A DNA stretch of 64,000 bases, from positions 51,142 through 115,141 of IMG/VR virus record IMGVR_UViG_3300024308_000023, one strand, 5' to 3'. The first letter of the stretch is position 1. Each line of letters starts with the position of its first letter. Of this stretch, positions 1-7,549 are shown one piece after another. The stretch comes from a virus. Made by a program: the position numbers and the translations under genes. The notes beneath the pieces were generated by a model, which was not told the origin of the DNA, searched no databases, and saw only the letters and a list, made by a program, of their open reading frames with translations.

Positions 1-1
1 A

Positions 2-313
2 GTCAACGGTGTGATAGAGCTAGGTTTTGATCCTATTGTTCTCACCGGCATCCCTAGCAAGGATGGGAGCGACTGGGCCATTGGCCAGAAAATTCGCTGG
101 TATCAGGATCATTATCCGGATTTGCCGGTTATCACCTGTAAATCTAAAGACAAGCTGCTGCATATGATCGAGGGTAAGCATAATGTGCTTATCGACGACT
201 GGACACAGCATAAGGCTGCGTGGGAAGAGGCGGGCGGTACTTTCATCGTCCACACTAGCGCGAAGGACTCTCTGGAACGCTTGAATGAAATCATTCATAT
301 TAGGGGGCTTTAA
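2..313 (+). CDS. HAD-type 5'-nucleotidase, C-terminal part (cut by window start)
   Basis: The reading frame is open to the window edge, so the N-terminus lies upstream; about 103 codons are visible. The sequence VLIDDWTQH followed by a WEEAGG stretch resembles the C-terminal acidic motif and end of phage 5'(3')-deoxyribonucleotidases of the HAD superfamily, which dephosphorylate nucleoside monophosphates. PIVLTGIP matches the motif II region (hhhTG). The N-terminal DxD nucleophile is not in the window. It is followed with one-base overlap (TAATG) by a small membrane gene. The family call is by motif resemblance only. Confidence 0.6.
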   Translation, partial: VNGVIELGFDPIVLTGIPSKDGSDWAIGQKIRWYQDHYPDLPVITCKSKDKLLHMIEGKHNVLIDDWTQHKAAWEEAGGTFIVHTSAKDSLERLNEIIHIRGL

Positions 314-435
314 TGGACGGAAGTGCTTTCAGAGGCATAGGAGAAGCTATAGAATTTCTCTTCTATGCAGCTATTGTAATGGCCATAATTATCCTAGTTC
401 TCCTAGGTGTTATTGTTTATCAGAATTTCTTTTAA
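313..435 (+). CDS. small single-pass membrane protein (40 aa)
   Basis: The start ATG overlaps the upstream stop (TAATG), which suggests translational coupling. Residues about 17-36 are a continuous hydrophobic segment (FYAAIVMAIIILVLLGVIV), so it should be an inner-membrane peptide. The function is not recognisable. Confidence 0.6.
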   Translation: MDGSAFRGIGEAIEFLFYAAIVMAIIILVLLGVIVYQNFF

Positions 436-443
436 GAGGGTTT

Positions 444-632
444 ATGTCTGGGATTTTTCTACATAAGAAAACAAGAACGCTTTACCAATATATTGGTATT
501 GCACAACATACTGATGACGTTAGTCCTATGGTAGTCTATGCTCGTAAGTTCGCGGGCACGGATATTTTGGGAACGATCTGGGTTCGTCCCGCTGATGAAT
601 TCTTCGACGGACGCTTTGAAAAAGTATCGTAG
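444..632 (+). CDS. DUF1653-like small protein (62 aa)
   Basis: An AAGAGGG ribosome site lies just upstream of the ATG. The order YQYIGIAQHT, then MVVYA, then IWVRPADEFF follows the pattern of the DUF1653 family (aromatic-iGiA-H-t, mVvY, lWvRP, F), a small beta fold common in bacteria and phages. The biochemical role of that family is unknown to me. It is the last gene before the operator-flanked promoter of the HNH gene. Confidence 0.6.
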   Translation: MSGIFLHKKTRTLYQYIGIAQHTDDVSPMVVYARKFAGTDILGTIWVRPADEFFDGRFEKVS

Positions 633-641
633 ACCCAGATA

Positions 642-684
642 AAATTTACACCTTGACGATGAGGTGTAAATTTGTTATTATAAT
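642..684 (+). promoter_or_regulatory. promoter with perfect 11-bp inverted repeat around the -35 box
   Basis: AAATTTACACC (642-652) and GGTGTAAATTT (663-673) are exact inverted repeats. The 10 bases between them contain TTGACG (653-658), a -35 box. TATTAT at 676-681 gives 17-bp spacing. The layout suggests an operator that masks the -35, or a hairpin. The start codon at 687 is only a few bases after the -10, so a transcript from here would be nearly leaderless or truncated; transcription may also come from upstream. Confidence 0.5.
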
Positions 685-686
685 TT

Positions 687-1415
687 ATGTTCGACAAAGA
701 TAAATTATATGAAACTTACGGCATACAGCCTAGTAAAATACTTGTAACAAAGTTTGGTAGCAGACAAGAGGCTACTCAAGAAGACGTAATTGATGCATTA
801 TATCTATTTGATAAAGATGCAGCAAATTTTTTAGGTATGTCGTCTCAAACTTTAAGACGTTATGTAAAGGAACTATTCCCAGACATTGATCTAAGGTCTA
901 TGGCTAATAGATCCTGGGAGAGTTTATTTTTAACCTTTACAAATGTTAAAAGATGTTCTAGATGTAGAGAGCTTGTAAATAGAGAATTATTCTCTAAAGA
1001 TAAGTACACTCCAGACGGGCTAAAACATGAGTGTAAAAATTGTGTGAGAAACAACACAACACTTAAACCTGAATATGCAGAGCGCTGGTCCGAGTACAAT
1101 AAAATAAGATATCAAGAAAACTTAGAATATAATAGAAAATGGCGAAGAGATTATTATCAAAGAAATAAAGATAAGTACTTTGCTAATTCAGCCAAAAGAA
1201 GAGCTGCTCAACTACAGGCTATACCTCTTTGGGCTGATTTAAATAAAATTGAAGAAATTTATTTAAATAAACCTAAAGGTTATAACGTGGATCATATAAT
1301 CCCACTACAAGGAGATTGTGTATGTGGATTACATGTAGAGAATAATCTTCAATATCTAACCGAATCAGAAAATAAATCAAAAGGTAATAAATTGTTACCT
1401 GAATTTAGTTGTTGA
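687..1415 (+). CDS. HNH homing endonuclease (free-standing)
   Basis: 242 aa. A helix-turn-helix-like stretch sits around residues 40-62 (AANFLGMSSQTLRRYVKE). A CxxC...CxxC zinc motif follows at about residues 91-118 (CSRCRELV, then CKNCVR). The C-terminal HNH core is VDHIIPLQG followed by GLHVENNLQYLTESENKSKG, typical of phage HNH homing nucleases that cut DNA and promote their own spread. It is clearly more AT-rich than its neighbours, as expected for a mobile gene. Its stop codon overlaps the promoter of the next gene. Confidence 0.85.
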   Translation: MFDKDKLYETYGIQPSKILVTKFGSRQEATQEDVIDALYLFDKDAANFLGMSSQTLRRYVKELFPDIDLRSMANRSWESLFLTFTNVKRCSRCRELVNRELFSKDKYTPDGLKHECKNCVRNNTTLKPEYAERWSEYNKIRYQENLEYNRKWRRDYYQRNKDKYFANSAKRRAAQLQAIPLWADLNKIEEIYLNKPKGYNVDHIIPLQGDCVCGLHVENNLQYLTESENKSKGNKLLPEFSC

Positions 1416-1440
1416 CACAGCTGCTAAAGTTTCATATAAT
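1412..1440 (+). promoter_or_regulatory. sigma70-type promoter
   Basis: TTGACA (1412-1417), 17 bp, TATAAT (1435-1440), upstream of the nicotinamide phosphoribosyltransferase gene at 1465, whose ribosome site is AGAGGGAG. The -35 overlaps the stop codon of the HNH gene. Confidence 0.85.
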
Positions 1441-1464
1441 GAGACAACAAAGAGGGAGACTCTA

Positions 1465-2844
1465 ATGAACAAGTTTAATTTCGTACTAAATACCGATTCA
1501 TATAAATTGAGCCACTTTCTGGGCTATCCCCAGGGCGCTACTCACGTATACAGTTACGCTGAGAGCCGTGGTGGTAAATACCCCGCAACTGTTTTCACTG
1601 GTATTCAGAAGTTCGTCCAGGAGCTGGCCGAAGTTCGTGTAACTCGTGCGGATGTCATTGAAGCGGCTGCTTTTGCTGCTGCTCATGGCGAACCTTTCAA
1701 CGAGGAAGATTGGCTGATTATCGTCTTTGAACACAATGGGCGCATCCCCGTGCGCATCAAGGCGGTACCGGAAGGTACGGTTGTGCCTACCCGCAATGTT
1801 CTCGTAACGGTTGAGAACACTGATCCACGTATGCCGTGGCTGACCAGCTACATCGAAACCGCTCTGCTTCGTGCTGTGTGGTATCCGGTAACTGTTGCCA
1901 CTCGCGTCCACGAAATGAAGAAGAAGATCAAGCCTTACTATGACCGTACCAGTGATCGAGGTGATATGGCTTTCGCTCTTCTCGATTTCAGTGCTCGCGG
2001 CGTCTCTAGCCGTGAAACTTCCGAGGTCGGTGGCATGGCTCACCTTCTTAGCTTTGTTGGCTCTGACAATATTCCAGCTGTGCTTGCCGCACGTCGCTAT
2101 TATGATGAGCCGATGGCAGCTTACTCTGTAGCAGCCACGGAACACAGTGTCATGACCGGCTTCGGTGAAGAGAACGAGTTCGCTTCGTTCGAATATCTGA
2201 TTGACAACATGATGCCTGAAAACTGTATCCTGAGTGTCGTTAGTGATACCTGGAACGTTTATCGTGCTTGCGAATATTGGGTTAAGCTGGCGGACAAGAT
2301 CCGTGCCAAGAACGGTACTCTCGTTGTTCGTCCGGATAGCGGTGACATGCGCGAAGTGTTTGCTAAGATCCTGCCGATCCTCGCAGAAGGTTTCGGCTAC
2401 GATATCAACAGTAAAGGCTTCAAGGTTCTGAAGAATGTCAAAATTCTCCAGGGTGACGGTATAAATGAGGACACTGTAGTTACTCCGTTTCAGATTGCTG
2501 AGGAGCTGGGCATCAGTGCTGATAGCATTATGACTGGTTCGGGTGGTGGCCTGATGCAGGCTAACATTGACAGAGATACCTGCAAGTTTGCCTTCAAGGC
2601 GAGCAATATCACGATTGACGGTAAGGATATTGGCATTGCCAAGAACCCTATCACCGATCCTGGTAAGATGAGCAAGAAAGGCCGTATGAAGCTCATTAAG
2701 ACTGAATGGGGCGAATTCAATACCACTAGCGCTACGGCAGCTATGTCGTATCATGATCAATTGAGGACTGTATACGAAAATGGCAAGGTCTCCAACATGG
2801 AAACTTTCGGAACCATCCGAGAAAGGCTTTCCACCTATCTGTAA
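1465..2844 (+). CDS. nampt: nicotinamide phosphoribosyltransferase
   Basis: 459 aa, full length for the family. It should convert nicotinamide and PRPP to NMN, the first step of NAD+ salvage. Visible signatures are the N-terminal LNTDSYKLSHF, the YSYAESRGG stretch, the LLDFSARG...SSRE region, VVRPDSGD (phosphoribosyl binding), LQGDGI and the SGGGLMQ glycine-rich loop. Phages often carry it to keep NAD+ up during infection or to counter NAD+-depleting defences. No NMN adenylyltransferase is seen in the window, so NMN must be used by a host enzyme or one encoded elsewhere. Confidence 0.93.
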   Translation: MNKFNFVLNTDSYKLSHFLGYPQGATHVYSYAESRGGKYPATVFTGIQKFVQELAEVRVTRADVIEAAAFAAAHGEPFNEEDWLIIVFEHNGRIPVRIKAVPEGTVVPTRNVLVTVENTDPRMPWLTSYIETALLRAVWYPVTVATRVHEMKKKIKPYYDRTSDRGDMAFALLDFSARGVSSRETSEVGGMAHLLSFVGSDNIPAVLAARRYYDEPMAAYSVAATEHSVMTGFGEENEFASFEYLIDNMMPENCILSVVSDTWNVYRACEYWVKLADKIRAKNGTLVVRPDSGDMREVFAKILPILAEGFGYDINSKGFKVLKNVKILQGDGINEDTVVTPFQIAEELGISADSIMTGSGGGLMQANIDRDTCKFAFKASNITIDGKDIGIAKNPITDPGKMSKKGRMKLIKTEWGEFNTTSATAAMSYHDQLRTVYENGKVSNMETFGTIRERLSTYL

Positions 2845-3046
2845 GACCTGCTTCCATTATTGGAGTGGGCAATGCAGACGTAAGAAGGTATGGTCTAATG
2901 TTCAAGGCTGGCAGAGTAACCCTGTATCAGCCCACTGGGAGCGCATGAAAAGCTGGTTCGGTAGAGATAAATGCGGACCCGAAGGTAAGTATTGGCTATC
3001 AGAAAAAGAGCACATGCCTCTGCCACCAGCTAGACCTACTAGATAA
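2780..3046 (+). CDS. small cysteine-containing protein (88 aa)
   Basis: The only in-frame ATG is at 2780, 65 bases inside the 3' end of the previous gene. The part after that gene contains CKTCFHYWSGQCRRK and later DKCGPEGKYW. This C-x2-C...C...C pattern with W/H residues resembles small zinc-binding phage proteins. The N-terminal 21 residues that overlap the upstream gene may not be translated. No function is assigned. Confidence 0.55.
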   Translation: MARSPTWKLSEPSEKGFPPICKTCFHYWSGQCRRKKVWSNVQGWQSNPVSAHWERMKSWFGRDKCGPEGKYWLSEKEHMPLPPARPTR

Positions 3047-3049
3047 AAT

Positions 3050-3078
3050 AAAGGGCTGCGCGTAAGCGTGGCCCTTTT
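3050..3078 (+). terminator. intrinsic terminator
   Basis: AAAGGGC (3050-3056) pairs with GCCCTTT (3071-3077), with an inner CGC-GTAA-GCG hairpin, followed by a T-rich stretch. It closes the nampt unit just before the next promoter. Confidence 0.75.
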
Positions 3079-3097
3079 ACTTTGCAAAAAACATTTC

Positions 3098-3126
3098 TTG
3101 ACAAATAGGTCGGGTTTTGGTATATT
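3098..3126 (+). promoter_or_regulatory. sigma70-type promoter
   Basis: TTGACA (3098-3103), 17 bp, TATATT (3121-3126). It drives the small-gene and thyX operon beginning at 3149. Confidence 0.8.
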
Positions 3127-3148
3127 GAGCTATTACGAAAGGAAATCC

Positions 3149-3370
3149 ATGCAAGAAGTATATCGTATTATAGTAAAGCCTTATGGGTACGACCATTGGG
3201 ACATCTTTACGGAGGACAAAGAACTCTTCGACTCCATTAGGAAACTAGGTAATACGGATCAGGTACGAGCGTACCTGGGGGCTGATAAGTGGGCAGACTT
3301 AGTGGACAGCGACTTCGCTATTCCTCCTTATGTTCTGCTCGGCGAGACTACGATACACCATCGAGACTAA
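3149..3370 (+). CDS. hypothetical protein (73 aa)
   Basis: First gene after the promoter, with a GAAAGGA ribosome site 7 bases upstream of the ATG. It is acidic and rich in aromatic residues (YGYDHWDIF). No recognised domain. It is two bases upstream of the next ATG, so the pair is probably co-translated. Confidence 0.65.
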   Translation: MQEVYRIIVKPYGYDHWDIFTEDKELFDSIRKLGNTDQVRAYLGADKWADLVDSDFAIPPYVLLGETTIHHRD

Positions 3371-3372
3371 CC

Positions 3373-4038
3373 ATGAACTTATTCGTATTAGATACTGATC
3401 TAGACAAATGTGCGCAAGCACACATTGACTTGCACGTAGGCAAAATGCAGTTAGAAGCTGCGCAATTGCTCTCTACCACTGTATGGATTGATAGTGTATT
3501 CGGCTATTTACCTCGTGCTTTGCATAAGGAAGAACTTGATGAGCTTAAGAAACGAGTCGCGCCTGCAAGAAATGAACCGATTGATGAAAGAAAGGCAAAG
3601 GGTTATCCGGCACGCTATTTGCCTACCCACCCTAATCATCCTTGTGCTATTTGGGTTCGGACTAATTTATCTAATTACGAGTGGACCCTGTCTTATGTAG
3701 GCGCATTAGACTGTGAAAATCAGTGGCGTGGAAATAAACCCCACGCCAGTTGCGCCGAAGCGTTTAGCTTACCAGACCCTAAAAGTTTGCCGTGCGACCC
3801 CTTGAGTCCATTTGCTCTAGCAATGCCGGATGAATATAAATTCGGAGACGCTGTAGATGCTTATCGCCATTATTACATGGGCGAGAAGGCAGATATAGCT
3901 GTATGGAAAAGGCGTGGTAAGCCCGACTGGTGGGATGAGAATCTTGTTATGCGTGCGGGAGACGATCCGCACGAGAACTACCTTAAAACAGTTAAAGCAG
4001 CCGTAAATAAGACCAAAGCCTGGTCGAAAGGATATTAA
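3373..4038 (+). CDS. conserved phage protein of unknown function (221 aa)
   Basis: Starts MNLFVLDTDLDKCAQAH, then HVGKMQLEAAQLL, HPNHPCAIWVR, LSPFALAMPDEYK and WKRRGKPDWW. I recall this series of motifs from a protein family widespread in phages but know no established activity for it. Conserved H, C, W and D residues give it an enzyme-like look. It lies in the nucleotide-metabolism operon upstream of thyX. Confidence 0.75.
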   Translation: MNLFVLDTDLDKCAQAHIDLHVGKMQLEAAQLLSTTVWIDSVFGYLPRALHKEELDELKKRVAPARNEPIDERKAKGYPARYLPTHPNHPCAIWVRTNLSNYEWTLSYVGALDCENQWRGNKPHASCAEAFSLPDPKSLPCDPLSPFALAMPDEYKFGDAVDAYRHYYMGEKADIAVWKRRGKPDWWDENLVMRAGDDPHENYLKTVKAAVNKTKAWSKGY

Positions 4039-4208
4039 TGCGCACAATAGAAGATACTAGATCGAGGGCTCTACTATATGCTAGTGGATTGCCTAATATA
4101 TACAAAGCAGAGGATTTAATTCGAGAAGCAATAGCTATAGAAGCTTACCTGATCTCGCTCAATAACCCTAAGGATCTTACTAAGGAAGATCTTTATGGGC
4201 CACTATGA
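4038..4208 (+). CDS. hypothetical protein (56 aa)
   Basis: The ATG overlaps the previous stop (TAATG). Mostly helical and charged. Its 3' end overlaps the next gene by 14 bases. No recognised domain. Confidence 0.55.
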   Translation: MRTIEDTRSRALLYASGLPNIYKAEDLIREAIAIEAYLISLNNPKDLTKEDLYGPL

Positions 4209-4410
4209 CGATCTGCGAGAGTACGAGTACGAAAAGAGTCGTACTGCTAAGAGAGCGGCGTTAATAGCCGCCTTAGCAGACCTTAGGGAGTTTCGATACC
4301 ACAAGGCTGGAAAACAGTGGGCTGTGTCACATATCTATGACGGAGATAGATTGTTGAATCAGCTAGAGCGAAATATTAAATCAGAACTTTATGAACTAGG
4401 AGGCACATAA
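4195..4410 (+). CDS. hypothetical helical protein (71 aa)
   Basis: Overlaps its neighbours on both sides (14 bases upstream; TAATG downstream), typical of a packed phage operon. The sequence is basic and predicted helical (TAKRAALIAALADLREF). No function is assigned. Confidence 0.6.
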   Translation: MGHYDDLREYEYEKSRTAKRAALIAALADLREFRYHKAGKQWAVSHIYDGDRLLNQLERNIKSELYELGGT

Positions 4411-4736
4411 TGTGCGTAGTAAGCATGGTTGGAGACGATTGGTCTCGTAGAGATAGATGGCCGCAGTGGCCAGATAGCATTCCATTTCCTGATAGGGCTA
4501 CTGTTCCTGAAAGTGGAACCAGTTTCAGGTTGGGACAGCTAGAAAAAGAATTGGCCGAGCTTAAAAAAGCTTTCGCTGAAATGAAAGCTCAATTGGAAGC
4601 CGCTAAAAAGCAGGATATCGAAGAAGGCAATCCAGATTGTGAAATGGATTCCAAGACGATTATCCTCAAGAAGATCGCTGATCTGCTAGGAGAATCCCTA
4701 GATGGCATTTTTTCAGAAAAGAAACCTATTCGTTAA
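4410..4736 (+). CDS. conserved phage protein with CVVSMVGDDW start and coiled coil (108 aa)
   Basis: The N-terminus MCVVSMVGDDW is a pattern I recognise from many tailed-phage small proteins of unknown role. Residues about 45-68 form a coiled coil (LEKELAELKKAFAEMKAQLE). An AGGAGG ribosome site precedes the ATG. Confidence 0.65.
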   Translation: MCVVSMVGDDWSRRDRWPQWPDSIPFPDRATVPESGTSFRLGQLEKELAELKKAFAEMKAQLEAAKKQDIEEGNPDCEMDSKTIILKKIADLLGESLDGIFSEKKPIR

Positions 4737-4881
4737 ACTCAATGATTATGATCCAGTCTATGACGATGAAGACGAGGACGAAGAGTTTGAGTTTTATGAT
4801 GACTGGTATATAGATACAACCATTTACGGAGAGAAACCTCTTGGCACATTGCCGATTAGTTGCACTAAGCAAACCTTATGA
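4702..4881 (+). CDS. acidic small protein (59 aa)
   Basis: ATG at 4702 follows CTAGGAGAA by about 10 bases. It overlaps the previous gene by 35 bases and the thyX start by 41. The central run DDEDEDEEFEFYDDW makes it extremely acidic, like small DNA-mimic-type phage proteins, but that role is only a guess. Confidence 0.5.
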   Translation: MAFFQKRNLFVKLNDYDPVYDDEDEDEEFEFYDDWYIDTTIYGEKPLGTLPISCTKQTL

Positions 4882-5707
4882 TACCGTTGACGTGGACACA
4901 GCAGAGGAGCTTATTGCTTACTGTGCCCGCGTCAGCAATCCTGCAAACCAAAACAACAAGAAAACAGCTGCTAAGCTGATTAAATACCTCATTGAAAATG
5001 AGCACTGGTCTCCACTAGAAATGGTGTCAATGACCATTGAGATCAATACAACTAGAGATATTGCTAGGCAGATTCTTCGCCACCGTAGCTTTAGTTTCCA
5101 GGAGTTTAGTCAGCGTTACGCCGAAGTAGTAGACTTCTCGTCCCCGCGAGAAGCACGTCTACAGGACAAGAAGAACAGACAGAACTCTATTGAGCATGAC
5201 AATGACGACCTAACTGAGTGGTGGAATAACTCTCAGCAAGTAACTATGGACCTAGCTGCAGGAACTTATAAAGCCGCGCTAGCGGAGGGCATTGCTAAGG
5301 AGCAGGCTCGTGCTGTTCTTCCTGAGGGGCTTACTAACTCCACTCTATACATGGCCGGTACTCTGCGTAGCTGGATCCACTATTGTCAACTTCGTATGGC
5401 TAATGGCACTCAGAAAGAGCACGCTGAAATAGCTAACCTTTGCTGGGCTATTATCTCTGAGCACTTCCCAGCTATCTCCGGTATTTTCCAGAAGGATCCT
5501 ATTGACCTTCTGATTGAAAAGTTCTCGGAAGCACTAGAGGCCAAGCTGCGCGCTAGTGAAGATAAATACGAATGGAACGATGGGTTTCAGAATCCTCATT
5601 GGGAGGAGTCACTTCGTACAGAACTTCGTAAACATGTAAGCAAAGGCGATCCGCTAGACGTTGCGGCTTATTGTGCTTTTGCTCATTACCACGGATGGAA
5701 GATATAA
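4841..5707 (+). CDS. thyX: flavin-dependent thymidylate synthase ThyX
   Basis: 288 aa with a TTG start preceded by a GGAG ribosome site. It makes dTMP from dUMP using methylene-tetrahydrofolate, FAD and NADPH. The ThyX signature is RHRSFSFQEFSQRY, close to the family RHRxxSxNxxSxRY. CARVSNP near the N-terminus and LPEGLTNSTLYM also fit. With the class II ribonucleotide reductase further right, it supplies dNTPs for phage DNA. The gene ends TAATG into the next small gene. Confidence 0.95.
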   Translation: MAHCRLVALSKPYDTVDVDTAEELIAYCARVSNPANQNNKKTAAKLIKYLIENEHWSPLEMVSMTIEINTTRDIARQILRHRSFSFQEFSQRYAEVVDFSSPREARLQDKKNRQNSIEHDNDDLTEWWNNSQQVTMDLAAGTYKAALAEGIAKEQARAVLPEGLTNSTLYMAGTLRSWIHYCQLRMANGTQKEHAEIANLCWAIISEHFPAISGIFQKDPIDLLIEKFSEALEAKLRASEDKYEWNDGFQNPHWEESLRTELRKHVSKGDPLDVAAYCAFAHYHGWKI

Positions 5708-5892
5708 TGGAAAGTCAGTGGATTGACTTAGAGTATGTACATTTCGGGCGCAGAATTTTTGCGTCAGGATGTATTGAAGATAAAGAATTTTGCATCGAAC
5801 TCAGCGAAGAACAGCGTGAGAAGGTGTGGGACTTTAACGACAAACAAAGGCGTGAGAAAACTAAGTTTCTCACAGAACTTTTAGAGCTATGA
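5707..5892 (+). CDS. hypothetical protein (61 aa)
   Basis: The start overlaps the thyX stop (TAATG). Small, acidic, with a helical C-terminus (SEEQREKVWDFNDKQ). No recognised family. Confidence 0.6.
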   Translation: MESQWIDLEYVHFGRRIFASGCIEDKEFCIELSEEQREKVWDFNDKQRREKTKFLTELLEL

Positions 5893-6053
5893 AAATTCAA
5901 TATAGTTATCCAGTAAGACCAGGCCGTAAGGTAGAGAAGTATATCTCCGCCCCAGCCGAGCGTTCCAACGAGGTAGCTCTTGATATATTCAAGAGCTTAT
6001 TAAACATTCCGGGACTGAACTTTAAATATGAAGGCATATTACAGAACAGCTGA
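5889..6053 (+). CDS. hypothetical protein (54 aa)
   Basis: ATGA overlap with the upstream stop. Basic, no recognised domain. It overlaps the next gene by 26 bases. Confidence 0.5.
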   Translation: MKIQYSYPVRPGRKVEKYISAPAERSNEVALDIFKSLLNIPGLNFKYEGILQNS

Positions 6054-6237
6054 AGGTCACGAAGGTAATTTCGAGTACCCAGTGATTATCCCCCAAGAAT
6101 CAGAACATGAAGGTTTCACTCTAGTAGGCTTTGACGACTTTGAAATGGTCAGTGAAGGTAAAATGAGTGGAGCTATTACAGGACTACTGGAGTTTAGATT
6201 AGATCATGCAAGAAAAATCGGTTTTGGAAATAGATGA
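6028..6237 (+). CDS. hypothetical protein (69 aa)
   Basis: A beta-rich acidic sequence, starting MKAYYRTAEGHEGNFEYPV. It overlaps genes on both sides. No function recognised. Confidence 0.55.
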   Translation: MKAYYRTAEGHEGNFEYPVIIPQESEHEGFTLVGFDDFEMVSEGKMSGAITGLLEFRLDHARKIGFGNR

Positions 6238-6376
6238 GATCAGTGGCAATTTCGTAATTGCCCTGACAGATGATATCGTAGAAGAACTAGAATATTGGGA
6301 AGAGGGAGATAAAGTAACCCTAGAGGTTCAGTCCACTCGCAACGGTGATAATGTTCTAGTCGTGCGAAGGATTTAA
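6206..6376 (+). CDS. small AbrB/MazE-like protein (56 aa), tentative
   Basis: The pattern of short beta strands with FVIALTDDIVEELEYWEEGD and a terminal VLVVRRI resembles swapped-hairpin AbrB/MazE-type folds (I-x-L-P-x-E-v-x-x-L-x-l-x-x-G-D). The resemblance is weak. It is last in its operon, directly before the palindrome-flanked promoter at 6387. Confidence 0.5.
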   Translation: MQEKSVLEIDEISGNFVIALTDDIVEELEYWEEGDKVTLEVQSTRNGDNVLVVRRI

Positions 6377-6386
6377 AATTTAGTTC

Positions 6387-6423
6387 TTGACTTGAAGCCT
6401 CAATATGTGTATATTGAGGCTTC
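6387..6423 (+). promoter_or_regulatory. promoter overlapped by a 13-bp palindromic operator
   Basis: TTGACT (6387-6392), 17 bp, TATATT (6410-6415). GAAGCCTCAATAT (6394-6406) and ATATTGAGGCTTC (6411-6423) are perfect inverted repeats with a 4-base spacer, covering the spacer and -10. The next gene encodes a helix-turn-helix protein, so autoregulation is plausible. Confidence 0.7.
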
Positions 6424-6444
6424 ATTGATTGATAGGAGACATGC

Positions 6445-7137
6445 GTGGCCAAGATTAAGAAGAAGGAAGGTGAAAACCTGACTGAAACGAACATCGAGAA
6501 GGTCATCGGGCTTCTTGAACAGGAAAAGCCTATCACTAAGAAGCAGGCTTGTGAAATCCTGAATATCTCTTATAACACTACTCGACTCACTAAGATCATC
6601 GAGGAATATAAAGAAGAGAAACTTCGTGACGAGAGGCGTCGGGCTGCTAATCGAGGCAAGCCGGTACAACCTCACGAGATTCAGAGCGTTATCTCTAGTT
6701 ATCTAGATGGTGACTCTCTCAGCGATATTGCTAAAAACCTTTATCGCTCGGTAGCTTTCGTAAAGCGCATTATTGAGGATATTGGTATTCCGTCCAAGAC
6801 GGTAGGCCATGACTACTTCAAGCCGCCTGTCCTTCCTGAGAAGTGTATGAGCGATACGTTCGAAACGGGTCAGATCGTTTGGAATACTCGTCATAATGGC
6901 ATGGCTATTGTGCTAGGAGAAGCTCCATCCCGTCAAGATTATAAGGTCTATAAGGTCTATAATCTTGAAGTTATTGAAGAAGAATCTCCTTATTTCCGGT
7001 CGGTCCAAGATTACGGCGGGTATCACGCTAACACAGCGGCTTTTGACCTCGGCAACCTGGAACACCTTAAGGAGTATGGTATTGACATTTACAAGCCATA
7101 CCGGAATACTTTCCCTAAGTGGCTTGCTGGGAGGTAG
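6445..7137 (+). CDS. DNA-binding protein with helix-turn-helix segments (230 aa)
   Basis: GTG start at 6445 with ribosome site AGGAG at 6434-6438; an out-of-frame ATG four bases earlier opens only five codons. Residues about 30-50 (ITKKQACEILNISYNTTRL) and 75-105 (EIQSVISSYLDGDSLSDIA, then YRSVAFVKRIIEDIGIPSKT) read as two helix-turn-helix units, like Trp-repressor or resolvase-type folds. The C-terminal half is beta-rich. The palindrome at its promoter suggests it regulates itself and perhaps the AdoMet-decarboxylase-like gene behind it. Confidence 0.65.
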   Translation: MAKIKKKEGENLTETNIEKVIGLLEQEKPITKKQACEILNISYNTTRLTKIIEEYKEEKLRDERRRAANRGKPVQPHEIQSVISSYLDGDSLSDIAKNLYRSVAFVKRIIEDIGIPSKTVGHDYFKPPVLPEKCMSDTFETGQIVWNTRHNGMAIVLGEAPSRQDYKVYKVYNLEVIEEESPYFRSVQDYGGYHANTAAFDLGNLEHLKEYGIDIYKPYRNTFPKWLAGR

Positions 7138-7506
7138 TTGTTGTTAGAGCATAAGCATCTTATTATCAGAGCGGAGGTAGAAAAGCCTCCGCTTGATATG
7201 GAATATATGAAGGGCTGGCTTTCAGCTCTTATTGATCGTCTTGGCATGAAGATAATGGCCGGACCTTTTGGCGGTTATTCTCCTATTGAGGGTAATCGTG
7301 GTCTGACCATTGGTGCCATTATAGAAACTAGCCATGTGGTATTACACAGCTGGGATGAAGAGTACCCTTATATGTTGCAGGTCGACGTATACAGCTGCTC
7401 TGATGTAGTTCCTGGTATTGTATTCGAAGCAATTGAAGAGTTCAAACCAGTACACGTGGACTATAAGTTTCTGGATAGAAAGAGCAAGTTCATTGAGATG
7501 CTATAA
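7138..7506 (+). CDS. speD: S-adenosylmethionine decarboxylase-like protein
   Basis: 122 aa, TTG start with GGGAGG upstream. SpeD makes decarboxylated AdoMet for spermidine synthesis; the proenzyme cleaves itself at a serine that becomes the pyruvoyl cofactor. The key region is present: ETSHVVLHSW matches the family ESH-x-SIHTWPE site, with the serine before H. VDVYSCS fits the later catalytic cysteine region. The length agrees with short bacterial SpeD. No spermidine synthase is visible, so it either feeds a host enzyme or has a divergent amino-acid decarboxylase role. Confidence 0.8.
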   Translation: MLLEHKHLIIRAEVEKPPLDMEYMKGWLSALIDRLGMKIMAGPFGGYSPIEGNRGLTIGAIIETSHVVLHSWDEEYPYMLQVDVYSCSDVVPGIVFEAIEEFKPVHVDYKFLDRKSKFIEML

Positions 7507-7514
7507 AATAGTTC

Positions 7515-7543
7515 TTGACTTTACTTGCTAATTTAGATATAAT
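7515..7543 (+). promoter_or_regulatory. sigma70-type promoter heading the tRNA/RNA island
   Basis: AAATAGTTC then TTGACT (7515-7520), 17 bp, TATAAT (7538-7543), followed by ATCAAGAGCGG. The same flanking sequences recur at the promoters at 9247, 9554, 10167 and 17481. Confidence 0.9.
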
Positions 7544-7549
7544 GAGTCA

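Noticed and set aside
1498-2760. 420-residue minus-strand frame opposite NAMPT
   Set aside because: Antisense shadow of a well-identified enzyme gene; no conserved motifs on that strand.
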